Positions 56,127 through 64,000 of a stretch of 64,000 nt of DNA are shown piece after piece (position 1 is the stretch's first letter; every line of letters starts with the position of its first letter). The DNA comes from Brachybacterium tyrofermentans (GTDB lineage Bacteria; Actinomycetota; Actinomycetes; Actinomycetales; Dermabacteraceae). The notes beneath the pieces are model-generated. The model was not told where the DNA came from, did not search any database, and was given only the letters and a program-made list of their open reading frames with translations. The stretch is taken from positions 124,001 to 188,000 of the forward strand of contig NZ_JABUXW010000006.1 in the NCBI RefSeq assembly GCF_014897585.1. Direction: 5' to 3'. Position numbers and translations under genes: made by a program.

Positions 56127-57049
56127 GACAGGCTCCCTTCAGCGACGTCGCCACCGCCCACGAGATCGATGAACGTCTGCCCGAGACTGCCGCCCTGGCG
56201 GACCTCGTCGAGCGTCCCGTCGGCCATCAGCACGCCGTCCGCGATGATCGCGACGTGGCTGCACAGACCCTCGACCAGCTCCATCGCGTGGCTGGACAGC
56301 ACCACGGTGCCGCCGCCGTCGACGTAGGCGGTGAGGATCTTCCGGATCACCTGCGCGGAGACCGGGTCGACGGCCTCGAGGGGCTCGTCGAGGATCAGCA
56401 GGCGCGGAGCATGCAGCAGCGCGCAGGCCAGCAGGATCTTCTTGGTCATGCCGGCGGAGTAGTCGACGACGAGCTTGCCGTCCTCGCCCTCGAGGTCCAG
56501 GGCGGCCAGCAGCGATGCGCTGCGCTGGTCGACGACGTCGGCCTCCATGCCACGGATGAGGCCGACGTAGGTCAGCAGCTCGCGCCCGGTCAGCCGGTCG
56601 AAGGTGCGCAGGCCGTCGGCGAGCACTCCCAGCTGGGCCTTCGCCGTGGTGGGGTCGGCCCACATATCCGTGCCGAGGACGTGCGCGGTGCCGGCATCGG
56701 GCCGCAGCAGACCGGTCGCCATCGAGAGGGTGGTGGTCTTGCCCGCACCGTTGGGGCCCACCATCCCGTAGAAGGAGCCGCGCGGCACGTCCAGGGAGAT
56801 CCCGTGGACGACCTCGGTCTTGCCGAAGGTCTTGCGCAGCCCGCGGATCGACAGCGCGGACTGCGTCGGGAGGGCGGTGTCGGCTCCGACGGGCGCCGCG
56901 GCTCCCGTGACCGGCGCCGTCGGCGCATGCGCGGACGGATCGGGGGAGCCGGACGGGACAGGCGTGGACGGATCGGCCGTTGACGGACCGGCCGCGGACG
57001 GATCGGGGGAGCCGGACGGGATCGAGGAGGACGGGTCGGCTGAGTGCAT
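56111..57049 (-). CDS. ABC transporter ATP-binding protein
   Basis: A 312-residue ATPase partner of the adjacent permease. Walker A is VGPNGAGKTTTLSMATGL (about 97-114), the signature is degenerate (DYSAGMTKKILLACAL in place of LSGGQ), Walker B is LLILDEPLEAVDP and the switch His is in SSHAMELVE. The first 60 residues are Pro/Ser/Ala/Gly/Asp-rich with an imperfectly duplicated S-G-S-P-D-P-S-A segment, encoded by duplicated DNA around 56937-57020. Probably an exporter module. Confidence 0.88.
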   Translation of the reverse strand: MHSADPSSSIPSGSPDPSAAGPSTADPSTPVPSGSPDPSAHAPTAPVTGAAAPVGADTALPTQSALSIRGLRKTFGKTEVVHGISLDVPRGSFYGMVGPNGAGKTTTLSMATGLLRPDAGTAHVLGTDMWADPTTAKAQLGVLADGLRTFDRLTGRELLTYVGLIRGMEADVVDQRSASLLAALDLEGEDGKLVVDYSAGMTKKILLACALLHAPRLLILDEPLEAVDPVSAQVIRKILTAYVDGGGTVVLSSHAMELVEGLCSHVAIIADGVLMADGTLDEVRQGGSLGQTFIDLVGGGDVAEGSLSWLES

Positions 57050-57204
57050 GGGATCACGCTACCGAGCGGCTGGTCGACGCGGGGTCCCCCGGTCGGTGAG
57101 GACAGGACCGACCTTCGTCGGGTGCGCGCCCCGGGAGGCGTCCCGGAGGGCGCTGGGCAACTAGGATGCGCAGGAGTTGTCCTGGTACCGAGGGAAGGAA
57201 TCCC

Positions 57205-58548
57205 ATGTCGAAGCTGCGCCCCTCTCCGCGCGCGCCTGGCCTGTCTCAGGAGGTCGAAGAGATCCCGCTCGGCATCCGACGGCTGGCCGCCTGGTCCTGG
57301 CGGATCCTCGTGATCGTCGCGACCACGGCCCTGATCCTCTACGGCCTGCTCCAGGTGACCGGGATCGTGATCCCGGTGCTGCTCGCGGTCCTCCTCGCCG
57401 TGCTGCTGACCCCCGTGGTCAAGCTGCTCACCCGCTATACGTTCCTGGGCCGCGCGGCGGCCAGCGGGGTCGCCCTGCTCGGACTGCTCCTCGTGGTCGC
57501 GGGAATGTTCACCCTCGCCGGGCGGCAGCTGATCGCCAAGTGGGCGGATATCCAGGACAAGCTGGTCACGGGCTTCGAATCCGTGTCGGAGTGGGCGAAG
57601 ACGACCTTCCAGATCGATACCCCGATGATCAACTCGGCCCTCGACGAGGGCCTGGCCAAGCTGCAGGAGAACGCGGACACGCTGCTCAACTCGGCGGTCA
57701 GCACGGCCGCGGTGCTCGGCAACCTCGTCACCGGCGTCCTGATCATGCTGTTCACGCTCTTCTTCCTGCTCTCGAGCGGCCCGACGATCTGGCGCTGGGT
57801 CGTCGGCCTCATGCCGCCGGCCGCCCGGACCGGCACCCATGAGGCGTTCCGACGGGGCTGGAAGGCGCTGTCGGCCTACGTGCGCACCCAGATCCTGGTG
57901 GCCGCCGTGGACGCCGTGGGCATCTCGATCGGCATGGTCGCCCTCGGCCTGGGTTCCTACGCGGTGCCGATCTGGCTGCTCGTGTTCCTGTTCTCCTTCA
58001 TCCCGCTGGTCGGCGCGATCGCCTCAGGCATCATCGCCGTACTGCTCGTGCTGGTGCTGCAGAACTGGATCTTCGCCCTGATCATGCTGGGCATCGTGCT
58101 GCTCGTGCAGCAGCTCGAGGGCAACGTCCTCCAGCCGCTGCTCATGGGCAAGGCCGTCGAGCTGCACCCGCTCGCGGTGTTCCTGGGCGTGGCCGGCGGC
58201 GCGATGATCGCCGGGATCCCCGGCGCCCTGTTCGCGATCCCGCTGATCGCGTTCGTGAACGCCACCCTGCTGTACATCGTGGGCCGTGACCCCAGCCCGG
58301 AGCTGGGTGTGGACAGGGCATCCCAGGAGCACTTCGCGGCGATCGCCACGGGGTATCACCCGCATCTCGACGATGCTGATGCTGGCGTCGGCGGGCCCGA
58401 GGACCAGGACGCGAGCGACTCACCGGCGCAGTCGGTGACCGGGTCCGACGTGCCGTCGGCAGCGACGTCCGCAGCCCCGTCGGCCGACTCGTCGGAGCAG
58501 GCGCCCGAGCAGGCCCCCGAGTTCCCGACGAAACCGACTCAGGAGTAA
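57205..58548 (+). CDS. AI-2E family transporter (PerM-like)
   Basis: A 447-residue polytopic membrane protein of the AI-2 exporter/PerM superfamily. Two N-terminal helices (about 35-75) are followed by a long amphipathic section (about 95-160) and the conserved C-terminal bundle: FSFIPLVGAIASGIIAVLLVL, QQLEGNVLQPLLMGKAVELHPLAVFLGVAGGAMIAGIPGALFAIPL (key QxxEGNVLQPLLMG and GIPGALFAIP). The Asp/Ala/Ser/Glu-rich tail is cytoplasmic. GGGAAGGA precedes the ATG. Substrates of family members vary (AI-2, ions, indole), so none is assigned. Confidence 0.9.
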   Translation: MSKLRPSPRAPGLSQEVEEIPLGIRRLAAWSWRILVIVATTALILYGLLQVTGIVIPVLLAVLLAVLLTPVVKLLTRYTFLGRAAASGVALLGLLLVVAGMFTLAGRQLIAKWADIQDKLVTGFESVSEWAKTTFQIDTPMINSALDEGLAKLQENADTLLNSAVSTAAVLGNLVTGVLIMLFTLFFLLSSGPTIWRWVVGLMPPAARTGTHEAFRRGWKALSAYVRTQILVAAVDAVGISIGMVALGLGSYAVPIWLLVFLFSFIPLVGAIASGIIAVLLVLVLQNWIFALIMLGIVLLVQQLEGNVLQPLLMGKAVELHPLAVFLGVAGGAMIAGIPGALFAIPLIAFVNATLLYIVGRDPSPELGVDRASQEHFAAIATGYHPHLDDADAGVGGPEDQDASDSPAQSVTGSDVPSAATSAAPSADSSEQAPEQAPEFPTKPTQE

Positions 58549-58550
58549 CC

Positions 58551-58640
58551 AGGTGCTCCGGGCCTGCGGACCCGGAGCACCTCCCAGGGCACGAGAGTGG
58601 CCCCCGACCCGGCTGATGCCGGATCGGGGGCCATTCTCGT
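58551..58640. terminator. Tandem bidirectional terminators between AI-2E and greA genes
   Basis: Hairpin one: AGGTGCTCCGGG (58551-58562) with 58571-58582, 8-nt loop. Hairpin two: ACGAGAGTGGCCCCCGA (58591-58607) with 58624-58640, one G:T wobble, with an inner CCGG/CCGG stem. Both are symmetric enough to serve either strand. Confidence 0.88.
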
Positions 58641-58679
58641 CATGCTCCGGACGGAGCGCTGCGCACGCGGCGCATCACG

Positions 58680-59168
58680 TCACGGGGTGTAGGGCTTCGC
58701 GCTCAGGATCTCGATCGCGAACGACTTCCCGTTCGGCGCGGTGTAGTCCACCGTGTCGCCCACCTTCGAGCCATGGATCGCGCCGCCCAGCGGCGACTCG
58801 GAGGAGTACACCTCCAGGTCCGCGTTCTCCGCGATCTCCCGGTTTCCGAGCAGGAACGTGCGCTCCTTGCCGGCCATCGTGATGACGACGACCATGCCGG
58901 GCTCGACGACACCGTCGTCCTTCGGCGATTCGCCCACCACGGCGTTCTTGAGGAGACGCTGGAGGTCGGCGATGCGCGACTCCTGCTTCCCCTGCTCCTC
59001 ACGGGCCGCGTGATAGCCGCCGTTCTCCTTGAGGTCGCCCTCGTCACGGGCAGCGGCGATGCGCTCCGCGATCTCGGTACGGCCCGGTCCCTCGAGCTCT
59101 GCGAGCTCCTGGGTGAGGCGGTCGTACGCGTCCTGGGTGAGCCAGGCGCCATTCGGCTGGCTGCTCAT
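58680..59168 (-). CDS. greA: Transcription elongation factor GreA
   Basis: A 162-residue factor that rescues backtracked RNA polymerase. The N-terminal coiled coil carries the acidic tip RIAAARDEGDLKENGGYHAAREEQG (key D-E-G-D-L-K-E-N), and the C-terminal FKBP-like domain starts near residue 88 (PGMVVVITMAGKERTFLLG) with SPLGGAIHGSKVGDTVDYTAPNGKSF. AGGAG lies 8 nt before the chosen ATG (MSSQPNGAW). A leftward TATAGG at about 59223-59228 may be its -10. Confidence 0.96.
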   Translation of the reverse strand: MSSQPNGAWLTQDAYDRLTQELAELEGPGRTEIAERIAAARDEGDLKENGGYHAAREEQGKQESRIADLQRLLKNAVVGESPKDDGVVEPGMVVVITMAGKERTFLLGNREIAENADLEVYSSESPLGGAIHGSKVGDTVDYTAPNGKSFAIEILSAKPYTP

Positions 59169-59498
59169 CGGTTCACTCCTGTCGTCTGGGATCGTGCGCA
59201 TCGGGGACATCATGAAAGAGCCCCCTATACGCGAATCACGGGGCACATGTCCTCATGCGCCCCGTGGTGCGGGTGATGATCACCGGCTCGATGCCGGTTT
59301 CGGGATACCCTACACCGCACAATTCAGGGTTCCCCGAATGTTCAAGGAGTTTCGCGCTGCGAGTAATTCGAGCGCCCGTTCCGGGGATGTGCGCTTCCTG
59401 GGGGTCGCCGCGAGCGGGCGAGGTTGTTCAGGCGGGGGCGACGCCGACGAGATCGGTCGGGTGCGATCGGTCGGGTGGGACCGATCAGGCGGGATCGA
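59169..59498. other. Intergenic region greA-DUF4307
   Basis: No gene is supported in these 330 nt. It contains the greA 5' region, a CACGGGGC/GCCCCGTG inverted repeat (59239-59268), and at its right end the 14-nt repeats described separately. The stretch 59290-59400 is less GC-rich than its surroundings. Confidence 0.5.
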
Positions 59499-59506
59499 TC
59501 AGGCGG
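59451..59506. repeat. 14-nt tandem repeat x4 covering the DUF4307 stop codon
   Basis: Reading leftward from the gene, units CCCGCCTGATCGAT, CCCGCCTGATCGGT, CCCACCCGACCGAT and CGCACCCGACCGAT follow one another. The first contains the last codons (Pro-Ala) and stop TGA of the DUF4307 gene. GATCGGTC/GACCGATC within the block also forms a hairpin that could terminate the transcript. Confidence 0.9.
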
Positions 59507-59891
59507 GCTCGCACGCCACGATCTCGGCCGAGACGGCCTCGCCCTGGGTGGAGATCTCCACGGAGTGCACCGTCTGGCGCTCCGTCTGCGCGGGGATGGT
59601 GGTCTCGACGAATCCGACCTGCGCGCGGCCTTCGTTGAGGGCCTGGATGCGGCAGGTGGCCTCGGTGCCGGGATCCATGGTGAGCGAGTACTGCACGGCG
59701 ATGACATCGTCGGCCACGTGGTCGTAGCCGACCATGTCGGCACGGATGGGTGGGCTCGCGACCCAGTAGCCGACCAGGGCGACCACGGCGAGGAAGACAG
59801 CAGCGACGAGGGCCACGAGGATCCGGGAGGTGCGCTTCGAGATCTTCGGTGCGCCGTAGCGATCGGCCGGGCGCTGCAGGGTGCCGTTCAT
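59499..59891 (-). CDS. DUF4307 membrane-anchored protein
   Basis: A 130-residue protein with one N-terminal transmembrane helix (ILVALVAAVFLAVVALVGYW, about residues 24-43) and a small extracytoplasmic beta domain (VQYSLTMDPGTEATCRIQALNEGRAQVGFVE, VHSVEISTQGEAVSAEIVACEPA). This matches the actinobacterial DUF4307 family (the mycobacterial gene beside greA and mca). Function unknown. It diverges from mca. Confidence 0.85.
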   Translation of the reverse strand: MNGTLQRPADRYGAPKISKRTSRILVALVAAVFLAVVALVGYWVASPPIRADMVGYDHVADDVIAVQYSLTMDPGTEATCRIQALNEGRAQVGFVETTIPAQTERQTVHSVEISTQGEAVSAEIVACEPA

Positions 59892-60099
59892 GGGGCCATC
59901 CTCCCAGACCTCTGGTCGCCGACCTCCCAGGGGAGCGCGGGCGGCGGGAGGGCCCGGTCACGTCCGTCGGCCCTGTGCCCGCCGCCCCGTGAACCCCCAG
60001 GCCCGGTGGCGTACGATCGGACGCTGGAACGGCACGCCCGAGATGCCGCTGCCGGGCCCCGGGGTGCCTCGTCCCCGAGCCGATGATCCGAGGAGAACC

Positions 60100-61011
60100 G
60101 TGACCGTCCAGTTGCCTGCGCCCGATGAGACCCTGCGGATGATGGCCGTCCACGCGCACCCGGATGACGAGTCCTCCAAGGGTGCCGGCACGACCGCTCG
60201 CTATGCCCGAGAGGGTGCGCAGGTCACGGTGATCACGTGCACCGGAGGGGAGCGCGGGGACGTGCTGAACCCACGGCTGCGCGACGATCCTGCCCTGACC
60301 CGCGACGTCCTGCCGGCGGTGCGCCGGCAGGAGATGGCCGCGGCCCAGGAAATCCTCGGCGTGGACCACGAGTGGCTGGGCTTCATCGACTCCGGCCTGC
60401 CCGAGGGCGACCCGCTGCCCCCGCTCCCCGAGGGGAGCTTCGCCACCTTGAGCCCCGAGGAGGCGGCCCGCCCGCTCGTGGAGGCCATCCGTCGGCTGCG
60501 CCCGCACGTGCTGACCACGTACGACGAGAACGGCGGCTACCCGCACCCCGATCACATCCAGACCAACCGGATCAGTGTCGCGGCCTTCGACCTCGCCGCG
60601 GATCCGGAGTTCGCCCCGGAGCTCGGAGAGCCCTGGGAGGTCGCCAAGCTCTACTACATCAACGGGTTCCATCGTCAGCGGTTCTCCGCCGTCGCCCGGC
60701 ATCTGCGGGCCGCCGGCGCTCCGAACGAGGAGCTCGAGCAGATGATGGAGCGCTTCGACGAGTCGACGGACCGGCTGCTGACCACGCGCATCGACGTGCG
60801 TGAGTACCTCGGGGTGCGCGACGACGCCCTGCGCGCACATGCCACGCAGGTGGATCCCGACGGCCCGTTCTTCCGGATCTCCCATGATGTGGAGACCGCG
60901 GTGTGGGGCACCGAGGACTACGAGCTGCACATCTCCCGGATCGGCGTGAAGCTGCCGGAGAACGACCTGTTCGCCGGCTTGCGCGACGAGTCGATCGAGG
61001 CTCGCGCATGA
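60100..61011 (+). CDS. mca: Mycothiol S-conjugate amidase
   Basis: A 303-residue zinc amidase of the MshB/LmbE-like family that splits mycothiol S-conjugates during detoxification. The zinc motif is VHAHPDDESSKGAGT (AHPDDE at 19-24) and the third ligand lies in NGGYPHPDHIQTN. TCTGGERGDVLNPRL is typical of Mca. The GTG at 60100 has AGGAG 4 nt upstream. It overlaps the following membrane-protein gene by ATGA. The gene is good evidence that the host makes mycothiol. Confidence 0.93.
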   Translation: MTVQLPAPDETLRMMAVHAHPDDESSKGAGTTARYAREGAQVTVITCTGGERGDVLNPRLRDDPALTRDVLPAVRRQEMAAAQEILGVDHEWLGFIDSGLPEGDPLPPLPEGSFATLSPEEAARPLVEAIRRLRPHVLTTYDENGGYPHPDHIQTNRISVAAFDLAADPEFAPELGEPWEVAKLYYINGFHRQRFSAVARHLRAAGAPNEELEQMMERFDESTDRLLTTRIDVREYLGVRDDALRAHATQVDPDGPFFRISHDVETAVWGTEDYELHISRIGVKLPENDLFAGLRDESIEARA

Positions 61012-61508
61012 TCGGTGCGCAGCTCTCGTCGGCGGCCGGCGTGCTCCTGGCCGGTCCGTTCCCCTCGGACGGCGGCCCCTCGGATGGCAGCGGCTTCAAC
61101 TCCGTCACCGTCTCTCCGGGCCTGCCCGGCTTCATCGCGATGTTCATCCTCGCGGTGGCCGTGGTGCTGCTGGTGCTCGACATGACCCGACGCACGCGAC
61201 GCGTGAAGGCCCGCGCCGCAGTGCAGGAGCGCATGGACGCCGAGCAGGCCGAGCGCGACGCCGCGGCAGCGGCTGCCGAGGGGGAGGACGCCCCGGACGA
61301 CGCTGCGGGGTCCACGAGCTCGGGCGGTCCTTCCGGCGCTGATGACACCGAGGGTCAGGCCCCGCGGGGGACGGCGGAGGAGAGTTCGTTGGAGACGTCT
61401 GGCGACGTGGCGGGGATCCCTGCGGATCCCCGGCCCTCGCCGGCGCACGACGCCGATCACGACGCCGATGATGACACCGACGAACCGGGCGGCGACGACC
61501 GCCGCTGA
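61008..61508 (+). CDS. Small membrane protein downstream of mca
   Basis: A 166-residue protein with one clear transmembrane helix (GFIAMFILAVAVVLLVLDM, about residues 41-59) followed by an Arg-rich border and a long disordered Ala/Asp/Glu/Ser tail with a HDADHDADDD stretch. Its position directly after mca, with an ATGA overlap, matches a conserved hypothetical membrane protein of mycobacteria. Function unknown. Confidence 0.8.
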   Translation: MIGAQLSSAAGVLLAGPFPSDGGPSDGSGFNSVTVSPGLPGFIAMFILAVAVVLLVLDMTRRTRRVKARAAVQERMDAEQAERDAAAAAAEGEDAPDDAAGSTSSGGPSGADDTEGQAPRGTAEESSLETSGDVAGIPADPRPSPAHDADHDADDDTDEPGGDDRR

Positions 61509-61540
61509 GGTGACTCGGAGACTGCGCCGCGCCGCGTCGC

Positions 61541-62494
61541 TCAGACGACGGCGGTCGCGACCGCCGCGAAGTGACAGCCGAAGCCGATCAGCGTGCCCGC
61601 GTGGAAGATCTCGTGGAACCCGAACCAGGCCGGGGACGGGTTGGGCTTCTTGAGCGCATAGACGACGGCGCCGACCGTGTAGGCCAGGCCGCCGATGGAC
61701 AGCAGCCAGACGACGGACCAGCCGGCGGAGGCTTGGAGCGCGGGCATGTAGAAGACCGCCACCCAGCCCAGGGCGACGTAGGCCGGGACGTACAGCCAGC
61801 GCGGGGCGTTCGTCCAGAACAGACGGAAGCACACGCCGACCAGCGCACCGCCCCAGGCGATGCTGAGCAGGGTGATCGCCTGGCGCGGGGCGAGCATCGA
61901 CACCGCGATCGGGGTGTACGTGCCGGCGATGATGAGGAAGATGTTCGCGTGGTCGAAGCGGCGCAGCATGATGGCGCGCTGAGGTGTCCAGGTGCCGCGG
62001 TGGTAGACGGCGCTGACGCCGAACAGCATCCCCGCGGTCAGCACGAAGACGGCGCACGCCAGACGCACTGCGAGAGTCTCGCCGAAGGCGACCAGCAGCA
62101 GCCCGGCCACCAGCGAGGTGGGGAACGCGATCAGGTGGAGCACGCCGCGCATCCGCGGCTTCGGCAGCTGCAGCCCGAGCTGGGTGGCCCGAGCGGCCAT
62201 CGCCCGCGTCAAGGTCCTCGGGGCGAAGGGGTGAGTCTCTGCCGTGGGGATCTGCTCCGAGGGGAGCTGCGTCGAGGGCAACATCGAGGGGGTCTCGGCG
62301 TCGGGGTCGATGCTCGGAGCGCCGGATTCGGCCACTGCTTCCGCGGCCTCCTGCAGCGCCGGATCCTCGGCCGACAGGGCCGTCCGGGCTGCGGGTGAGG
62401 AGCTGGACGCAGCGGCGGGTTGCCGTCTCGCGTCGTCCGATGGAGTGGTCGTCGAGGAGCGGTCGGAGTCCTCGGGTCGCGGCCCGTTAGTCAT
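61541..62494 (-). CDS. Hemolysin III family (PAQR-type) membrane protein
   Basis: A 317-residue protein whose last 215 residues are a seven-helix HlyIII/PAQR domain: GVSAVYHRG, LRRFDHANIFLIIAGTYTPIAV (key DHANIF..AGTYTP) and GFHEIFHAGTLIGFGCHFAAV, providing the conserved Ser/His/Asp/His metal-site residues. The N-terminal 90 residues are hydrophilic and Ser/Thr/Ala/Pro-rich. The bacterial function is unsettled and the name is historical. A TACGAT hexamer (leftward, 62501-62506) ends 6 nt before the ATG, pointing to a leaderless message. It diverges from uppS. Confidence 0.9.
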   Translation of the reverse strand: MTNGPRPEDSDRSSTTTPSDDARRQPAAASSSSPAARTALSAEDPALQEAAEAVAESGAPSIDPDAETPSMLPSTQLPSEQIPTAETHPFAPRTLTRAMAARATQLGLQLPKPRMRGVLHLIAFPTSLVAGLLLVAFGETLAVRLACAVFVLTAGMLFGVSAVYHRGTWTPQRAIMLRRFDHANIFLIIAGTYTPIAVSMLAPRQAITLLSIAWGGALVGVCFRLFWTNAPRWLYVPAYVALGWVAVFYMPALQASAGWSVVWLLSIGGLAYTVGAVVYALKKPNPSPAWFGFHEIFHAGTLIGFGCHFAAVATAVV

Positions 62495-62502
62495 GGCGAA
62501 AT

Positions 62503-62525
62503 CGTAACCTACGGCAACGTAACCT
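62503..62525. promoter_or_regulatory. Direct repeats CGTAACCT in the hlyIII-uppS divergent region
   Basis: CGTAACCT occurs at 62503-62510 and 62518-62525, starts 15 bp apart. The first overlaps the proposed hlyIII -10 hexamer (leftward TACGAT). Such phased direct repeats are typical of response-regulator sites; the regulator is unknown. Confidence 0.4.
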
Positions 62526-62743
62526 CGGGGCTCTCCTCGACGTGCTCCACGGCGTGCGCCAGGTGACGCTCCACGTGACGATCCGGTGTGGATTGCGAGG
62601 AAACGGCGAGGTCGGGGTCGGGCATCGTCGATACTGGAGGGGTGCGGCGTCATGGGTCGGGCCGCACAGCGCGTGCCGTGCACGGGCCAGGCGCCCCAGG
62701 GCGGCCGGGTCACCGCATCCGACCCGGGGGATCGGAGGCTGCA

Positions 62744-63502
62744 ATGGATGACGACGGCCTTCTGTACCGCGTCTACGAACGTCGGCTCACGAAGGAGCTC
62801 GAGGCCTTCGAGCTCCCGCAGCATCTCGGGGTCATCGTCGACGGCAACCGTCGCTGGGCGAAAGAGGCCGGCGAGTCCACCGAGCACGGCCATCGGGCTG
62901 GCGCCGCGAAGATCGTCGAGTTCCTCTCCTGGTGCGAAGATCTCAAGATCCCCCTGGTCACCGTGTGGATGCTGTCCACCGACAACCTCAGCCGCCCGCC
63001 CGAGGAACTCGTCGCGCTCTACGAGATCATCGCCTCGACCGTCGAACAGATCGCCGGGGCCGGCTACTGCGTACGGCTCACCGGCACCGCCGAGGCCCTG
63101 CCCGACGACGTCCGCGCCGGTATCGCCCGGATCCAGGAGCGCGCCGCCCCGGACTCCGAGCTCACAGTCAACGTCGCCATCGGCTACGGCGGCCGCGAGG
63201 AGATCGTCGACGCCGTGCAGGAGCTGGTGCGCGACCTCGGTGCGCAGGGCAGGTCCCCGGAGGACATCGCCGCGGCGATCAGCGTCGACTCGATCGCGGA
63301 GCACCTCTACACCCGGGGTCAGCCGGATCCCGATCTGATCATCCGCACCTCGGGCGAGCAACGGCTCTCCGGCTTCCTGCTGTGGCAGTCGGTCCACTCC
63401 GAGTACTGGTTCTGCGAGACCTACTGGCCGGGCTTCCGTCGGATCGACCTGCTGCGCGCGCTGCGCGACTTCTGCCGACGAGAGCGACGCTTCGGCGCCT
63501 GA
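62744..63502 (+). CDS. uppS: Short Z-isoprenyl diphosphate synthase (UppS family)
   Basis: A 252-residue cis-prenyltransferase. The catalytic Asp is in VIVDGNRRWAKE (D33), followed by HRAGAAKIVEFLSWCEDL, LSTDNLSRPPEEL, IGYGGREEIVDA, DPDLIIRTSGEQRLSGFLLWQS (key RTSGEQRLS) and EYWFCETYWPGF. In mycobacteria the homologue at this place (next to a hemolysin III gene and mca) is a Z-farnesyl diphosphate synthase rather than the decaprenyl enzyme, so the product length cannot be assumed to be C50/C55. CGGAGG lies 5 nt before the ATG. Confidence 0.9.
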   Translation: MDDDGLLYRVYERRLTKELEAFELPQHLGVIVDGNRRWAKEAGESTEHGHRAGAAKIVEFLSWCEDLKIPLVTVWMLSTDNLSRPPEELVALYEIIASTVEQIAGAGYCVRLTGTAEALPDDVRAGIARIQERAAPDSELTVNVAIGYGGREEIVDAVQELVRDLGAQGRSPEDIAAAISVDSIAEHLYTRGQPDPDLIIRTSGEQRLSGFLLWQSVHSEYWFCETYWPGFRRIDLLRALRDFCRRERRFGA

Positions 63503-63809
63503 TGGTCGGCGCCTGACGCCTGTCGCTTGTCGCTGGTGCCTGGGCCCGGCACCCGATGCCTGTCGCCGTACGTCTGCGGCTCGGACCTCGGCCCTGGTGT
63601 CGGCCCGGACCGGCCCGACGGCTGCACATCGAGTGTCCGCACCTCCCGCCCTGGGCATGCGACCGGTGGCACACTGGGGTCATCGGGAGCTCGGCAGAAC
63701 TCCCGATGACGATCGGGTGAACGTCGAACCCGCCGACGGCGGGACGTGCCCGTGAGCGGGTGAGGACCCCGCTAGGGTCCAGGCATCCGCGCGATTTCGG
63801 GAGGCTCCG
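63503..63809 (+). terminator. Region after uppS with hairpins, and promoter of the last gene
   Basis: TCGGCGCCTGA, the uppS 3' end, is repeated at 63506-63516. A GGTGCC/GGCACC hairpin (63535-63553) is followed by a 10-bp perfect TCATCGGGAG/CTCCCGATGA stem (63680-63709, 10-nt loop), the best terminator candidate. TAGGGT at 63773-63778 is a possible -10 for the last gene. Confidence 0.6.
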
Positions 63810-64000
63810 ATGGACGACACCACCACAGCCCGCGAGACGATGTCCGCACAGACGGACATCGCAGGCTCCGGTACGAGGTTCAGGTCGGGGGTGATCGGAG
63901 CCGCGAACAGGGACGGCTCGCCGGTGGTGCCGTCGCTGCGTCCCGGGGGAGCGCAGCAGATCCTCTCGGGCGTGGAGACGGGTGTGATCACCTACGTGGT
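63810..64000 (+). CDS. N-terminal fragment of an unknown protein (runs off the window)
   Basis: An open frame from ATG at 63810 continues to the window edge for 63 codons without a stop. GGGAGG at 63799-63804 with 5-nt spacing and a TAGGGT -10 candidate support expression. The visible residues (MDDTTTARETMS..., then GVIGAANRDGSPVVPSLRPGG and ILSGVETGVITYVV) are hydrophilic and then mildly hydrophobic at the end. I do not recognise the family from this much. Confidence 0.7.
   Translation, partial: MDDTTTARETMSAQTDIAGSGTRFRSGVIGAANRDGSPVVPSLRPGGAQQILSGVETGVITYV

Overview
The window is a 64 kb piece of a high-GC actinobacterial chromosome. Signs of this are the strong GC bias at third codon positions, the mycothiol enzyme Mca, an actinobacterial FabG4-like reductase, an AcpS-NnrDE-Alr-TsaE-TsaB-RimI run and a greA/mca/hlyIII/Z-prenyltransferase block that matches the mycobacterial order I recall. 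The very long L17, a YkoE-type thiamine transporter and an SLH-domain amidase fit Micrococcales, with Brachybacterium/Dermabacteraceae as my best guess. That placement is inference; I see no rRNA, tRNA, phage, transposase or CRISPR array.

Layout. 1-3.0 kb: end of the ribosomal protein/RNA polymerase operon (rpsM, rpsK, rpoA, rplQ; rpsD is not here). 3.2-5.4 kb: Tat-exported SLH amidase. 5.5-10.7 kb: a leftward operon (SorC-type regulator, deoC, sugar permease, DUF4432 mutarotase-like protein, ribokinase-family kinase) that I read as deoxyribose catabolism. 10.8-13.2 kb: purL. 13.3-20.1 kb: a complete beta-oxidation-type module, acyl-CoA oxidase plus TetR facing thiolase, HMW-FabG and MaoC, over a 31-bp operator-like dyad. 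20.2-26.3 kb: nucleoside hydrolase, MmcQ/YjbR, TipA-like regulator, serine hydrolase, pirin, methyltransferase. 26.7-28.8 kb: purS-purQ and a metallo-beta-lactamase-fold hydrolase. 28.9-32.9 kb: a TPP riboswitch driving a thiamine-precursor ECF transporter whose two ATPases and T component are fused in one chain. 33.0-36.2 kb: purC, purD, a small 5'-3' exonuclease. 36.4-38.8 kb: truA, rplM, rpsI. 38.9-43.6 kb: CoA-transferase and a SWIM/SNF2 helicase, overlapping tail to tail. 43.7-54.1 kb: glmM, coaA, glmS, acpS, nnrDE, alr, tsaE, tsaB, rimI. 54.4-58.5 kb: ABC exporter and AI-2E-family protein. 58.7-63.5 kb: greA, DUF4307, mca, a small membrane protein, hemolysin III and a short Z-prenyl diphosphate synthase. 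A truncated unknown gene runs off the right end.

The functional core is housekeeping: translation, purine synthesis (purL, purQS, purC, purD in three separate places), amino-sugar and D-alanine supply for the wall, t6A tRNA modification and NAD(P)HX repair. The most unusual feature is the repeat content of the spaces after genes. Several genes (thiolase, glmM, a UlaG-like hydrolase, the DUF4307 gene, uppS) end in tandem repeats whose unit contains the gene's own last codons and stop codon. The glmM/coaA gap also carries a 143-nt tandem array of hairpin elements, with a diverged solo copy 8.5 kb away after rimI. Many genes also look leaderless (TANNNT hexamer 6-7 nt before the start codon).
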